This document shows positions 12,721-23,973 of a stretch of 64,000 nucleotides of DNA, piece after piece. The DNA is from Oxyruncus cristatus (taxonomy: Eukaryota; Chordata; Aves; Passeriformes; Cotingidae): assembly GCA_013399855.1 (NCBI GenBank), contig VXAY01006825.1, positions 124,863 to 188,862 of the forward strand. Reading direction: 5' to 3'. The first letter of the stretch is position 1. Each line of letters starts with the position of its first letter. Below the pieces are notes generated by a model. The model saw nothing but the letters and a program-made list of their open reading frames with translations, had not been told where the DNA came from and made no database searches. Both the position numbers and the translations under genes were made by a program.

Positions 12721-15700
12721 CCAGCAGGTGGTCCTTGTAGCAGACACCCACTATACTATCACCCACACTGATCTGTCCTCTAATCCATAAGCTCTCAGAT
12801 GGCTTTTTGCTTGTGCCCAGGCAGAGCTCCACACATACCCATTGCTCACTCACACAGTCAGGACGGAACACTGTGTAAGGGCTGGAAAACTCATTTTTGT
12901 AAAACAAACTCACAGATGAGCACAATGTAGGCTATAAAGTCTGTGAAATTTTGATATGTATTCTATATATTTGGCCAGATCACATCTGTGTTTTGAACTT
13001 TGTGAAGGGCAAACATTTCAGCTTTTAATACCCAAATCTTAAATTCAGTTCTGCTGCAGACAAATTCAAACTCGTGTCTGTGGTTCTGTACAAAGAAAAT
13101 GTGCAGATAGCCTGGATTTTTTTACCATGGCTAGATGATCTTAGAAGAAAAATACGAAGTTTAAACAAGGAATAGAAAAAGAAATACTGACATTTTCTGA
13201 ATATTTAATATTTGGTTTATGCAAATTTAGCAGCCATGCAATCCTGGAAGGGGTCTTTCATTTTAATATGTCCCAGAGGATATGTGATAAGAGGTATCAA
13301 GATGGCAGATTTAGATTATTTTATGACCCACACAATGAGGACTTTTGAGTGACTGTGAAACTAAACTAGCTCCTAAACATGCATCAACACAGCATGAGAC
13401 ACTGAATGAATGAGTTCTGTTTACGGCAGTATTTTTGGCACTCATATTACTGCACCCTGCAAGCAAGTGCAGCCAAGCTCCAGTTCCTTTCCTTGCTCTA
13501 TCTCACCTGCTGCTTCTTACCCTTTCTTTGCATAGACCTTTCTAAGTCACACACCACAGCCTTCTCACCTGCAAATAGGTGTCCCAGGGTTACAATAACA
13601 TGTACAGTGAAGGCACCTTCCTCACCTGTGATTCACTGCACCACTTTGCTGAAGTGAATGGGACAAATGTTTCTTGTAAGAGCCTTCACTCTCCTGGGCT
13701 TGCCCATTTTTCTGAGGTAATATCTGAGAGGCCTCAAATAAGTGCCTATCTGACTAGTTTCTTGCCACAAGTTGAGTCATCACATGCATTTGCAGCTGGT
13801 CAGGTGAAATGGAAGAAGATGGATAGCTACAAAACCCATGTAATTCATCCCACTGCACTACCTTGTTTCTCTGTCCATCTAGGATGTGGATTAACAGCCA
13901 TAGCAATCAAACTGCTTTGAGAAAATTTTCTGTATATCAGAAGACATTAAAAAGTCACTTGAATTTTTGTGCTTTTGAAGGATGAGGTGGCATGAAGGAG
14001 TTCTCCGTGCCATGTCAGCTACCAGTGCTCTCCATCCTAACGTCATTCATGTCCTTTAGATGTGTCTGGAGTTAGTGCATGTTGGCAATTAACATGCGGG
14101 GTGTAAGGAGGAAGTTGCCGTTTCCAGTCCCAGCCATATTTCTAGGTGTCACTATCTCATGTCACGGACTTTGTATGCTTCACTTGGATTACATTTTGCT
14201 GGCACTGGGCCTTTCCCTTCTCCCAGTCAGGATGCACTGAATCTGTGGTACAAGCCAGAGGCTAAGAACTGGTTTAGTCCTTACTGTCACCCTGCAACAG
14301 CACCAGTGACAAGTTTTCTGGTCAGAAGTATTTCAGGTTGTTCTAGACAAGCACGTCACCAGCACTTATTCACGGTACTGTAGTTCAACAGCAGAAGTAA
14401 CCTGAAAACAGACATACTTTAGTTTATCTCTGATATTTTAAAGCTTAATTCCCAAATTCTTTTTTTTTAACCCTGGAAGTCTCAAAGCTTCTTTAGATTT
14501 ATCCATAAGCTAGTTCAGGATAGAAAAGGTACAGCCAAATTCACAAAAGCTTTTTTTTTCCACAGACATTTGCTAGTATTCAGTCACGGTCAAAATCAGA
14601 GGGACTGTCACCTTTGCACTCACACATAAACAAGATTACAGAAATAATCAAAGCACAACAAAACCTTGTAGGAGGGAGGGGTTGCAAGGTCCACCAAGAG
14701 GTTGGTGAAAAGAAACCTTTCTGGATAATGATTGTTACTCAATGCTACTCAGTGGCTTTCAGAAAAGAAAAAGTGGTTTCAAAGAGTTTAAAAGTCTGCT
14801 GTAGGCATAATAATCTCTCTACTACACATCTTTAGGAATAAAAGGAAAAAAGGACAATTTTTACAGCTTTTTCTTGTTAACGAGTTGTAGCAAAAGGTTA
14901 GTGTTTCAAAATACACTTAGCAGCAGCCAACTGACAGTAACTAGAAAAACAAGATGTTTAATTCTGTGTCTGGTAGTTACTCCATGGTGCAGTGTATTTC
15001 TGGTCACACAGAGGAATCAGTACTGTTGATGTGGAGGCAGCTCTGGGGGTAATAAACGGGTTCTGCAACAACCAGCATGTTGAAAAGTCAGAGGCCCGCC
15101 CCAAGACTCATCAGTGTTCAGTGAAAGTTGTTCCAGTTAAAACATCCAGAACCATTAGCCCAAACCCTTTTTGAATTAAAGTGTTACTTGGTCTGCTGGG
15201 GATGTTAATACAAGAGACAGAGCCAGGACTCAAATTAAACCCAGACAAGATTGGTTTAACATGCCAGAGAAGTGATAAAAGCAAGGAGTTTTCCCTGCCT
15301 CTCTCACCATGATCTCACAGAGCCATCCAAAACACATCTCTTGGATTACCTGAGGAGTCCAATCCTCTTTGCTCAGAAACAAAGATGGGAAATGCTAGTG
15401 TTTATATAACACTAAAGCACTGTGTGCATTTAAGTAACTGAGCTCTTTGTGTTCCTGGTGGTCTAGGGATGGGGAGAGTGGCAGGTGAGTTAATTTTCAC
15501 CTGGTTCTGCTCTGTGTTACCCAAAACATTCCAATACAGGCTGGGTGAGAAAAGGAAGGTGAGGAGGCTTATTACTGCTCTTCTCTTCATGAATAAGCAT
15601 ATATCAGCGCAGATATATGGGGTATGGGAGTGGTGTGGGGCTGCCCAAACATCCCCTGTGTGGGAGATGGGACCACAGCCACCCATGGGAGGCTGAACAC

Positions 15701-17697
15701 AGCAAAAAACCAAAGCCACAGGGAACAGCCTGTCAGCAGCAAATCCAAAGCAACTAAGGATGTATGACAGAAGCTAAGCTGAAGCAAATGGCAAAGCTGC
15801 CCTACATTTATGCAGAATGTAGTCCCGCCAAGGGGTTTTGCCTTCACTGGGTTGTTGGTAACCAAGGGGCTCCTTACAGATGGAACTGCAGGGAGGTGCT
15901 CAGCAAAGGGAGGGGGTCCGGCTGCACTGGGGGCCTGGCTTCCAGCCTGCAACACGTGACAAGGGTGTGGATAACATGGCTCAATATCAATGAGGCCTTC
16001 CAAAAATGATTAGAAAAAAATTTTTGCAGACGTCATGGGAGTGACATTTCCTTACCCACCTCCCTAGCCCCTCTTTGAAACGCTAACCACAGCATTCAGA
16101 CAGGCATCTTATTACAGGAGACATTTTTTGCCATAAGCAGCTTCTGGGAACATGCTGACCTCCTCTAACACAGGGGCATTTTCTAGGACTTCACAGTTTC
16201 AGAGCAAGATGCAATTGTCCTTTTACTGAACTATATCAGGCTATCACATCCTGAAAAACATTTTGTTCATTGAAGAATAAATTTAGTACCATGAGCTGTG
16301 TATGTACAACATTGTAAATAGCTCACAGAAGAGAAAGCAGAATGCATTCTGAATGTTCGGCAATTACTCAGACATCAGGGGGTTTTATTGGAACCATGAA
16401 GATTAGAATATTTGTCTCTATCCTTTCAAATTTTCTTTTTAAGAATTCTACAAGAGGAAGTAAAGCAGATGTAAAGCCCTAAAGATGCCAGTCAGGACAT
16501 ACCTTGTGAATATTTCTTCTGGACAACCAGTGGTACTTTGTCACTTCTGGTGTTAGCTCTGACTTTGGGAGTTTATGTAACTCCTCAAAAAGGACTGAAA
16601 AATGTTTATATGAACATAAAATGTATAATGCAGATATATTTTATCAGCAGAACGTAAATGTATTCAACTATGCTAGATAATTTAAAATGTGGGAAGCATC
16701 TCAGTGTTTCTAAGAAAAGAAAGCAAACTACAATTCCTGCCTATGGGCAAAGGAAAATTTCCCACTTTTTCCTCAATTCTTTGCTGATATGTTCAGAAAG
16801 AACCTGCAGCAGCTAACAGGAAATGACTGATTAAAAAAAAAAAAAAGGGAAAAAGGAAAACTTCCCTGGACTCCAATGGTATGCTTGAAAGTTTTTAGTA
16901 TCTTTTCTGCATACATTTGATAATACAAATTGTTAGATAACTAATTGATACATAATACCTGGTCTGGAGATTTGCTTGGTCCAGGGTAAGAGATCTCCTA
17001 TTTGTCCCTCCCTCCCAATAGAAAACTGGTAAACATTCATTTAAAAATTTTGGAAGCTTCTGTCTGCAGTTTCAGTCACAGTGTCCTACTTTACTTTGAG
17101 CTCTAAATGGAAAGGTGTCATTAAAGAACACCACTAAAATTGCATCAGGCATTCATGTGCCCAGCAGTATCATGAAGGGAGAGCCAGGTCAGTATTTCTG
17201 TACCTTGCTGGGGACATCCTGCAACTGCTTGGAGAAGAAGTAGCACTAACCCATGTTTTCTTCAAGCTTGTCTGATTTACAGTTTCTGTAAGTCTAGTGC
17301 CTTGTCTTGAAGACTATATACCTGACACTTGCATCAGTTTGCAATTATGTAGGATGAGTGTGCAGGATGAGTCATCCTTTACACATACTTGCAGACAGTT
17401 AATAACTTTAGCTATATCCTGTTTGCTGGATAAGGATCATGCAGAATCACATCCTTCACAGCAGATGATGTTTCAAAACTGACAGTGTGTGTGTGGTACA
17501 ATAAACCCACTTTATTCTACTGTTTGTCTGGATGGTGTACTAGGTATTGGTGTACAGTACTAGGAGGACTGACCTTCCAGAACAGCTTTTTTCTGAACAT
17601 AAAGGATTGCAGACCACAAATCTCAAAAACCAGAAGTGTCCACTGAGTCTATAGCCACCTATTAACTATCTACTGGGAGTAAAAGCTCCTTCCCTAG
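12721..17697. other. unique sequence, no gene recognised
   Basis: No gene is supported. The part at about 15200-16010 is less AT-rich than its surroundings and carries overlapping frames of 75-138 codons on both strands. None has a recognisable motif, and overlapping frames on both strands are what a locally GC-richer stretch gives by chance. A14 lies at 16833-16846. Confidence 0.6.
17693..17697. repeat. target-site duplication CCTAG, left
   Basis: The five bases CCTAG directly before the LTR's TGTG end recur directly after its TACA end at 18484-18488. A perfect 5-bp duplication is the mark of retroviral integration and fixes the LTR ends exactly. Confidence 0.92.
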
Positions 17698-18483
17698 TGT
17701 GCCATCCCACCCTTAGCAGGAAGGGAACACAAAAGATTTGTAGATGCTTGGTCGAAAGGAATGACAAAAGTCAGTGGGCTCACAAAAGTTCACAAAGTTT
17801 TATTAGTAAATTATGCACTTGGCATGAAAAAGGGTATGTTAGTCTCTGACCTTCTAGTATAAGCACACAGCAGTGGGTTTAGGATAAATGGGTAGGGTGG
17901 AAGAGAAGAGAGAAAGGGAGATACAAATTAAAATGGGGACAGAGAGAAAGAAAGGAAAAAAGTGAAAAAAAAAAGAGATCAGCAGTCCTGGTTCCAGCAT
18001 TGATCCAGCTGATGGGCTGTCCAGAGCCCTGGGGCACATGTGCACTCAAGCATCATGGGGGTACATTTTTATGTCTAAGTTTTCCCCACCCTGCAGATAA
18101 GTTTCTCACTCTCTATGCAAATTAGTTATCATGCACAGTTTGTTCTTCTAGAGTTTTCTGAAAATAGGTGGGAGGGCTTCAGGGGTCTTGGGTGGTCTTG
18201 ATCCTCCCCTATGTTCCATGTCAGTTTCTCAACCTCACTTCTCTGCCGGCTCTGTACTGTATTGTGCTTATCTCTGGGAGCCAGAACAAGAACGTTTGCC
18301 CCGGAAAAGTGCTGCCCTACCTCCATATGGCCCCTTCTCCAGCCACATCCTGTTCTTTCTCCCAGTGTGTTGTTACAACAATCCTTGGCTCTTATTACCA
18401 ACAGTCCTTGGTTACCTCCACAGCTATCTGGCTATTGGTGCCTGAGACATACATAGTAGCCCTTTATATTGTAGGCTTTTACA
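17698..18483 (-). mobile_element. solo LTR of an avian endogenous retrovirus (copy 2)
   Basis: This 786-bp LTR has TGTG...TACA ends and is bounded by a perfect CCTAG duplication on both sides, so it is one complete solo insertion, not one end of a provirus. It aligns with the LTR at 5690-6470 over most of its length, with the same orientation. On the minus strand it carries a weakened TATA-like ACATAAAAATG (plus-strand about 18064-18074) and an AATAAA signal (plus-strand 17799-17804). It differs from copy 1 by lacking the long GA expansion and by carrying extra non-repetitive sequence at about 17980-18055. A 5-bp duplication is usual for ERVL-like (class III) elements, which is suggestive but not decisive. 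The frames at 18129-18488 are chance frames. Confidence 0.94.
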
Positions 18484-18488
18484 CCTAG
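18484..18488. repeat. target-site duplication CCTAG, right
   Basis: This is the second copy of the 5-bp direct repeat that flanks the LTR at 17698-18483. Confidence 0.92.
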
Positions 18489-21400
18489 ACTTCCAAAAAT
18501 GTCTGCAAACTTGGGTCCAGTAACTGTCTCTTCTGTCTTAACAATTGCAAAATGAACAATGACACTGCAGTATAAATAAACCTCATTCTAGCAAAATTTT
18601 TAATGTCTTTATTTTGATCTGCTTGTTTCTAATACAAATGATTCCATGCCAGGTGATAACAAATTCATCTTTAAATTCCTCCCTAATATCAGAGATTCTT
18701 CCTCTTTCACAGTAGAGTGGAGATTGAGCAGGTTCTTAGAAAAGTCAGTCTGAAACGCAATGAAAAAAGAAAGAATCCAGACTTCTAAAACCTTAATCCA
18801 GAACATGAATCAGACTCAGTCTTTGTTTTCCCTCACAACAGACAACCAGTGATATCCTCTGGATTATCATGGCTTGACTTTATTGTTTAGAGAAACTAAA
18901 TCTTTTTAAAAAGAGGTGGATGTTACAGTGTCTTGACTTTTAAAGAAACTGTGGTTCAGTAAAGTATTAACAAATTCAGAACCCAGTCTATCTTCATAAT
19001 TTCCCTACTGCAACCAGGAGCTGCATTAAAAACTTGCTGGTGTGCATTTTCTCTGTCAGACATAAATTTCCTACAACCTGTGGATGTTAAAATTTATACG
19101 TTTTCCCATGTGCTGTCTGCCAAAAGTGGGAGTGATACCAGACAGTCACCACTCCACTATAGAAAGCAATGCCAGCCTCATGTTTAATAGGATACGAGAC
19201 AGCTCAATATGCAATGGCTACGCTGTGTGTTGTGATTTGCTGGATAAATAGACCACTCAGCACAGATGACAGTACAAAACTAGTCTGTGCAAAACCATGC
19301 CAGCTGCAGCTGCACCTTTAACTACAGCAGGCATGGACTTCACCACTAACAGACTGAAGACTGCAGCCAATTTAAGGTTTGCTGTATCAGCAATCCCTTC
19401 CAGCCAGCAAACTTGTTCACCAGAATGATTTATCAGAAAGGTAAACAGAGAGAAAGAAAATACTGTTGACAACCACCCATTTAAAAATGTGAATAAATAT
19501 TGCAGAACAGTTTGCTTCTGTGTTTACCCTGTGCTGAGCAGGACCATCAAATTAATTTGAAGATTAAACCTTCTGGAAAGCTTTGCCAATCAGGCATAAT
19601 CCTCAATATAGCTGCAGGGAACAGACCAGTTTCAGTGTTCTCCAGCTCCTCTGAGAAATACATACTTATGTTTCATGGTCGGTCTAAGTCATTTCTGATA
19701 GCAAAACACCAGCTTTAAGGCTCTGATTCAAAAGCTATTGAAAATAATTGGGAACCTCTCCACTGACCTCAATGGATTTTGGATCACAGCCTGAATTTTA
19801 CACTTTTCCAGGGATTTGTGACATTCTAGGATGATAAAGTATAACAGTGAAGATCCTAAGACATTTCTTGCTCTAGACTGGTCACTTTCTCCCTGGAATG
19901 TTGCTGTAGACACTGGCACACCAGGTAAGAAAGCTGTTTGATTTCCATCTTTATAAGACTCTTAAAACTTTCAATCGCCTTCCAGTCACCAGCCAGATTG
20001 AGCACATCTCAAAGCGAGATCACTAAGATATATTCCCTAAAGCTGCTGATAAATTGAAAATGCAAGGATTTTCTGGGGAAAGAGATTTATATGGGAAATT
20101 CATGATAACTGCTTGATTCATTCTCAACCAGTAAAGGATTTGCTGTCTGGCCAAAATAAAGAATCATGATGGCAAATAAATTTATCTATAGAACTAAACT
20201 AAGAAGTTGTGTACCCCTCTCTTTCCAAGTATTTCCAAGGAAATTTGTAATTACACTTTCCTCTTCTATAAATCTTAGTTTATTTCTACTTTTCTTAATT
20301 GCTGTATTGTACAAGACTTATTATTGCATAAAACAATTTGTTAAAATACCTTTTAGAAAAAATGTCTAGCAGTAAATATCTCTGAAAACTGCTAGACCTT
20401 TTAGTAGAAAGCAATTAACCTTATCTAAATATCTCTGAAGGAATATGGATTCAGTGCCTCCACAGCACAAATTTTTCCTTATCTTACCACTTCAGCTTTG
20501 GTTTTTATGGTGAGAAGATCCATTCACTCTACATATCTGTAACAAGACTGTCACTTTCTACCCCCCACACAGCACATTGAATACTGTTTGAGAAAGGTGT
20601 GTTTATTCCAGGACCAAAGCAAATTCAAGGAAACAGGCAGATCCAGAAGAACTCAGTTATAAATACTACATCATGTAAATACTACATCACCCTGTCTCAT
20701 CACCCAATGAACATCTTTCATGCCACCGTCTCATAAAGTGGAAAGTATTACTGCTGTTGTTGGTCTTAAACTCTTACTGGTTTGAGTGCAATTTGAGAAT
20801 AGTTATAATTATTTCTTTTAAAATAGCAGGGTCCTTTAGAATATAAGTTATTGGCAAATAACAGTGCTTGAAAGGAAATTGAATCACGTGGCCTCAGAGG
20901 TTTTCTTGGAGACTAAATACCAATGGCAAATAAATACAAAACCAAGAGCTCTTGTTGGATTAAGGATTTTTGGATCATACATCTAAAGAAATAGAAAGAT
21001 CAGGAAGGAGGCAAGAGGGAGATCTCTGTGTAGACTGAAGAAAAGCCAAGTAAAGTTTTGAACTGAATGCTGGATGAAATTTTTTTTATGGTTGGAAGCA
21101 AGAAAATGTAATGCATGTGCATGTCACGACTGCTGCTCCAAAACTGTGAATGGCATGCACTTTTCACTTCAGTTAACACAGTATCAAATGTCCCTCAGCA
21201 TTGATTCCTTCTCTGCCTGAGGAGGGGAGTTCTGAGCTTTAAATGCAGTTCAAAAATGGTATGGAGAAAGAGAAACTGGTGTCCTTCTGAGTCCTACAAA
21301 AATTGGTTCCATGTCTTTCCATTTTCCAGACCGTGTATAGCACTGACGTACTTTCAGAGTCTTCGAGTCTCATTCAAACCGTATATGGACAATCTTCAAA

Positions 21401-22634
21401 ACTGATTTGAACAGTTCACAAAGCATGGGGGGCTAATATCTAATAAAACCACAGGCATATGTTTTGCATACTATCCTAAATCCTCAAAAATACATACATA
21501 CTAAAATAAGTGACATTCCAGTGTGCTCTGCTTTTAGAAAAACCAACTCACTAGCTGCATGGCGGAGCTATTTTTCAAGGAAGAAACGTGGAAAATTAAG
21601 TCATTAAATATTCAAGGCTAGGGAAAAAACCTTAAAGGTAACACATATTTTGACAGCATCCTTTTAAGTAATATTTGTGCTTTTCCTTGAACTACTTCAT
21701 CACTTATTTATAGGCCATATCACAAAAATCGTAAACCATATGAAAGAGCAATTTACAAGCAACAAAATCTGTATTAGCATCTGAAAAACTGTGTTTTCTA
21801 AAATATCAAGACAAAAGAATATGCAATGTATTCTTTTCAGATTTCCTGTTCTTCCCTCTCCTTCCCCATTACCCGCCTTGAAAAAAGGGAAGAAATATTC
21901 ACAGAAAATTTTCATTACAGGCCTACTTCTTCAAAATCCTGATCATCCTCTGATTTTTAAGATTGATTTCTCTATGGTGTCCCTTACCACACAAAACAGC
22001 AGATGTTCCTTATGCATAGGAAGAGATTTAGGAAACATTTTCCTGTGTTTTCATAGCTTTAAAGGACAAAGTCCTTGGGACTTTGGTGCCTGCAACCTCT
22101 TGCACCTGCTGAAGTCAATGCAGCCCCACAGCTGAACACAATTCTGCCTACAGTATCAGAGAGAAATTCCTCTGCATTAAAAGAGACATATGACAACAAC
22201 TGTGAATCCTCCACAAAATTTTTCAGTGATAACACGGAGTGATTGTCTTTTGAGCATGGAGGGTGCTTCATTGGGCTTAACTACCCATTTACTAGTGCCC
22301 TTGTTGTTACTGGCAGAAGATATAACACTGTGTTTCAATCTATATTGAACCTTACTCAAACAAATTATTGCTAATTATTGCTGAGTTTTTCTTGTTTTAA
22401 TGAACATAAGTATTAGATGTTAATTTTTATGGACCTTCAATCTTAATAAGGAAGTTTACTGAGAAATACTTTACTGAGCCAACACTGGTCATATAGCAGA
22501 GTAGTTCTGTATTAAAGTGAAATTTGCTTCCTTTGTCTTGCTTTTCAGCTGCTTAAAAAAAAAAAAAAAAAAAGAAAAAAAGAGGAAGGAACCAGTTATT
22601 TGGCTTTTAGTGAGACTGGCACTTGCAAAACCCT
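18489..22634. other. unique AT-rich sequence, no gene recognised
   Basis: No gene is supported. Frames are below 115 codons and have no recognisable motif. A 16-base tandem duplication (TAAATACTACATCA core) occupies 20660-20691. A19 followed by GA7 lies at 22555-22581. Confidence 0.65.
20660..20691. repeat. 16-bp tandem duplication
   Basis: Two adjacent 16-base units share TAAATACTACATCA and differ only in the last two bases (TG against CC). This is a local slippage-type duplication. Confidence 0.85.
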
Positions 22635-22770
22635 AAGCCTTTTTCATGCCACTTGGACAGTTCTTGTAAAAAGTCCCTTGCCAGCTTTCTTTTTGGCCCC
22701 CTTTAGGCTGAAAGACTGCAGTAAGGTTACCCCACAGCTTTCTCTTCTCCAGGCTGAACAAAAGATTGTC
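22635..22770 (-). mobile_element. degenerate CR1 LINE fragment (ORF2 C-terminal part)
   Basis: The plus strand contains GCAGTAAGGTTACCCCACAG followed by CTTTCTCTTCTCCAGGCTGAAC, the reverse complement of a well-known CR1 ORF2 segment. The minus-strand translation reads LFSLEKRKLWGNLTAVFQPK, then GGQKESWQGTFYKN. This matches the LFSLEKRRLxGDLxAxFQ block that also appears in the CR1 at 2343-2885. It is short, diverged and without a recognisable 3' tail; the ends given are approximate. Confidence 0.75.
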
Positions 22771-23489
22771 GCATAGCTCCATTGTAAGCCTGCAAATCTC
22801 ATGATCAAGCACAAACCTGACAACCTGAGTCAGAAGATAAAGCCTACTGCTTGACTGCTTGAAGAGAATGTTTGAAACAGAGCAGTGCCTTGTAGCAGAA
22901 CGGTGCCTTGGCAGGCTGTAAGGCATGTAGTGACTACTGTTCCCTGCCACACAGCTAACAGAGTAACAAAAGCTGTAGGGAAATAGGTCTCTGGTTTAGA
23001 AATACAGATTATTCAGCATCATGCTCTCTGCTGAGCTGCTGCTAATACCAAGTTTGCAGGAAAATGTTGCTTTATGCACCAAGAAAATCACTGAGGGATT
23101 CCCCCCCTTCTCATATTTTAAGGGACAAAATACTTTTATGGATTGCCCTCTGTAAAGAGCATTTTTGCATTGTGGCATATGGCTATCTAGTGCAAGGACA
23201 TGAAATAGAAATGGCCTTCACCTTTCTAGATAGCAGTGAGTAATATTTTTCCATTAGATACTGAAGAATTGCTGTCAACTTCCTAATTATCCAATGCATA
23301 ATTAAACCTGACAAAATGAAGATTTATTTTTCTGGACTTGTTGTCCTTAATTGTATAGGGGTGCTGTATAATGAGGTACAGTTGCTATGCTGAGAGCTGT
23401 TATTCCAACTCTAACCAACGGTCCCAACACAGTGACACACAAGGGAAGCAAAGAACCCCAGTTACCCCACCCTCCACCCAAGGATGGCT
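22771..23489. other. unique sequence, no gene recognised
   Basis: This is the spacer between two CR1 fragments. I see only short frames with no recognisable motif. The last 30-40 bases before 23490 may belong to the following CR1. Confidence 0.55.
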
Positions 23490-23973
23490 GAGCCCAGAGA
23501 GTGGTGGTGAATGGAGTTACATCCAGCTGGCAGCCAGTCAGCAGTGGTGTTCCCCAGGGCTCAGTACTGGGGTCAGTCCTGTTTATTATCTTTATCAATG
23601 ATCTGGACAAGGAGAATGAGTGCACCCTCAGTCAGTTTTCGATGAGGAGGGACCCCACTGCTCTCTGAAAGGAGGTTGTAGCAAGATGGGTGTCAGTCTC
23701 TTCTCCCAAGGAACACGCACTAGGACAAGAGGAAAGAGCCTCAAGTTGTTGCACAGAAGGTTTAGATTGGATATAAGGGAAAGTTTCTTCATGGAAAGGG
23801 TTGCCAAGTACTGGAACCCAGAGAAGTCATCATCCCTGGAGGGATTTAAAAGATGTGGACATGTGGCATAATGGACACGGTTAAGTGGTGAAGGGTTAAT
23901 AGTTGAACTCAATGATCTTAGAGGTCTTTTCTGACCTAAGTTACTCTGTTGATCTATGATTCCATGATTCCAT
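23490..23973 (+). mobile_element. CR1 LINE with internal deletion
   Basis: The left part (about 23490-23640) encodes reverse-transcriptase segments typical of CR1: [19 protein letters not shown], then [15 protein letters not shown]. The family would next have the FADD catalytic box, but after CTLSQF the sequence jumps to the far C-terminal segment [15 protein letters not shown] near 23660. It then continues through [17 protein letters not shown] to a stop near 23870. A short 3' UTR with TGAACTCAATGATCTTAGAG and terminal GATTCCATGATTCCAT follows, ending at 23973. The deletion removes the catalytic aspartates and much of the C-terminal region. The copy is dead. Confidence 0.94.

Noticed and set aside
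15402..16009. Cluster of overlapping frames suggesting a gene
   Set aside because: Both strands carry overlapping frames, which indicates local GC richness and not coding; no motif was recognised.
5690..18483. A complete 12.8-kb provirus bounded by two LTRs
   Set aside because: The right LTR has its own CCTAG duplication on both sides, and no retroviral genes lie between the two LTRs.
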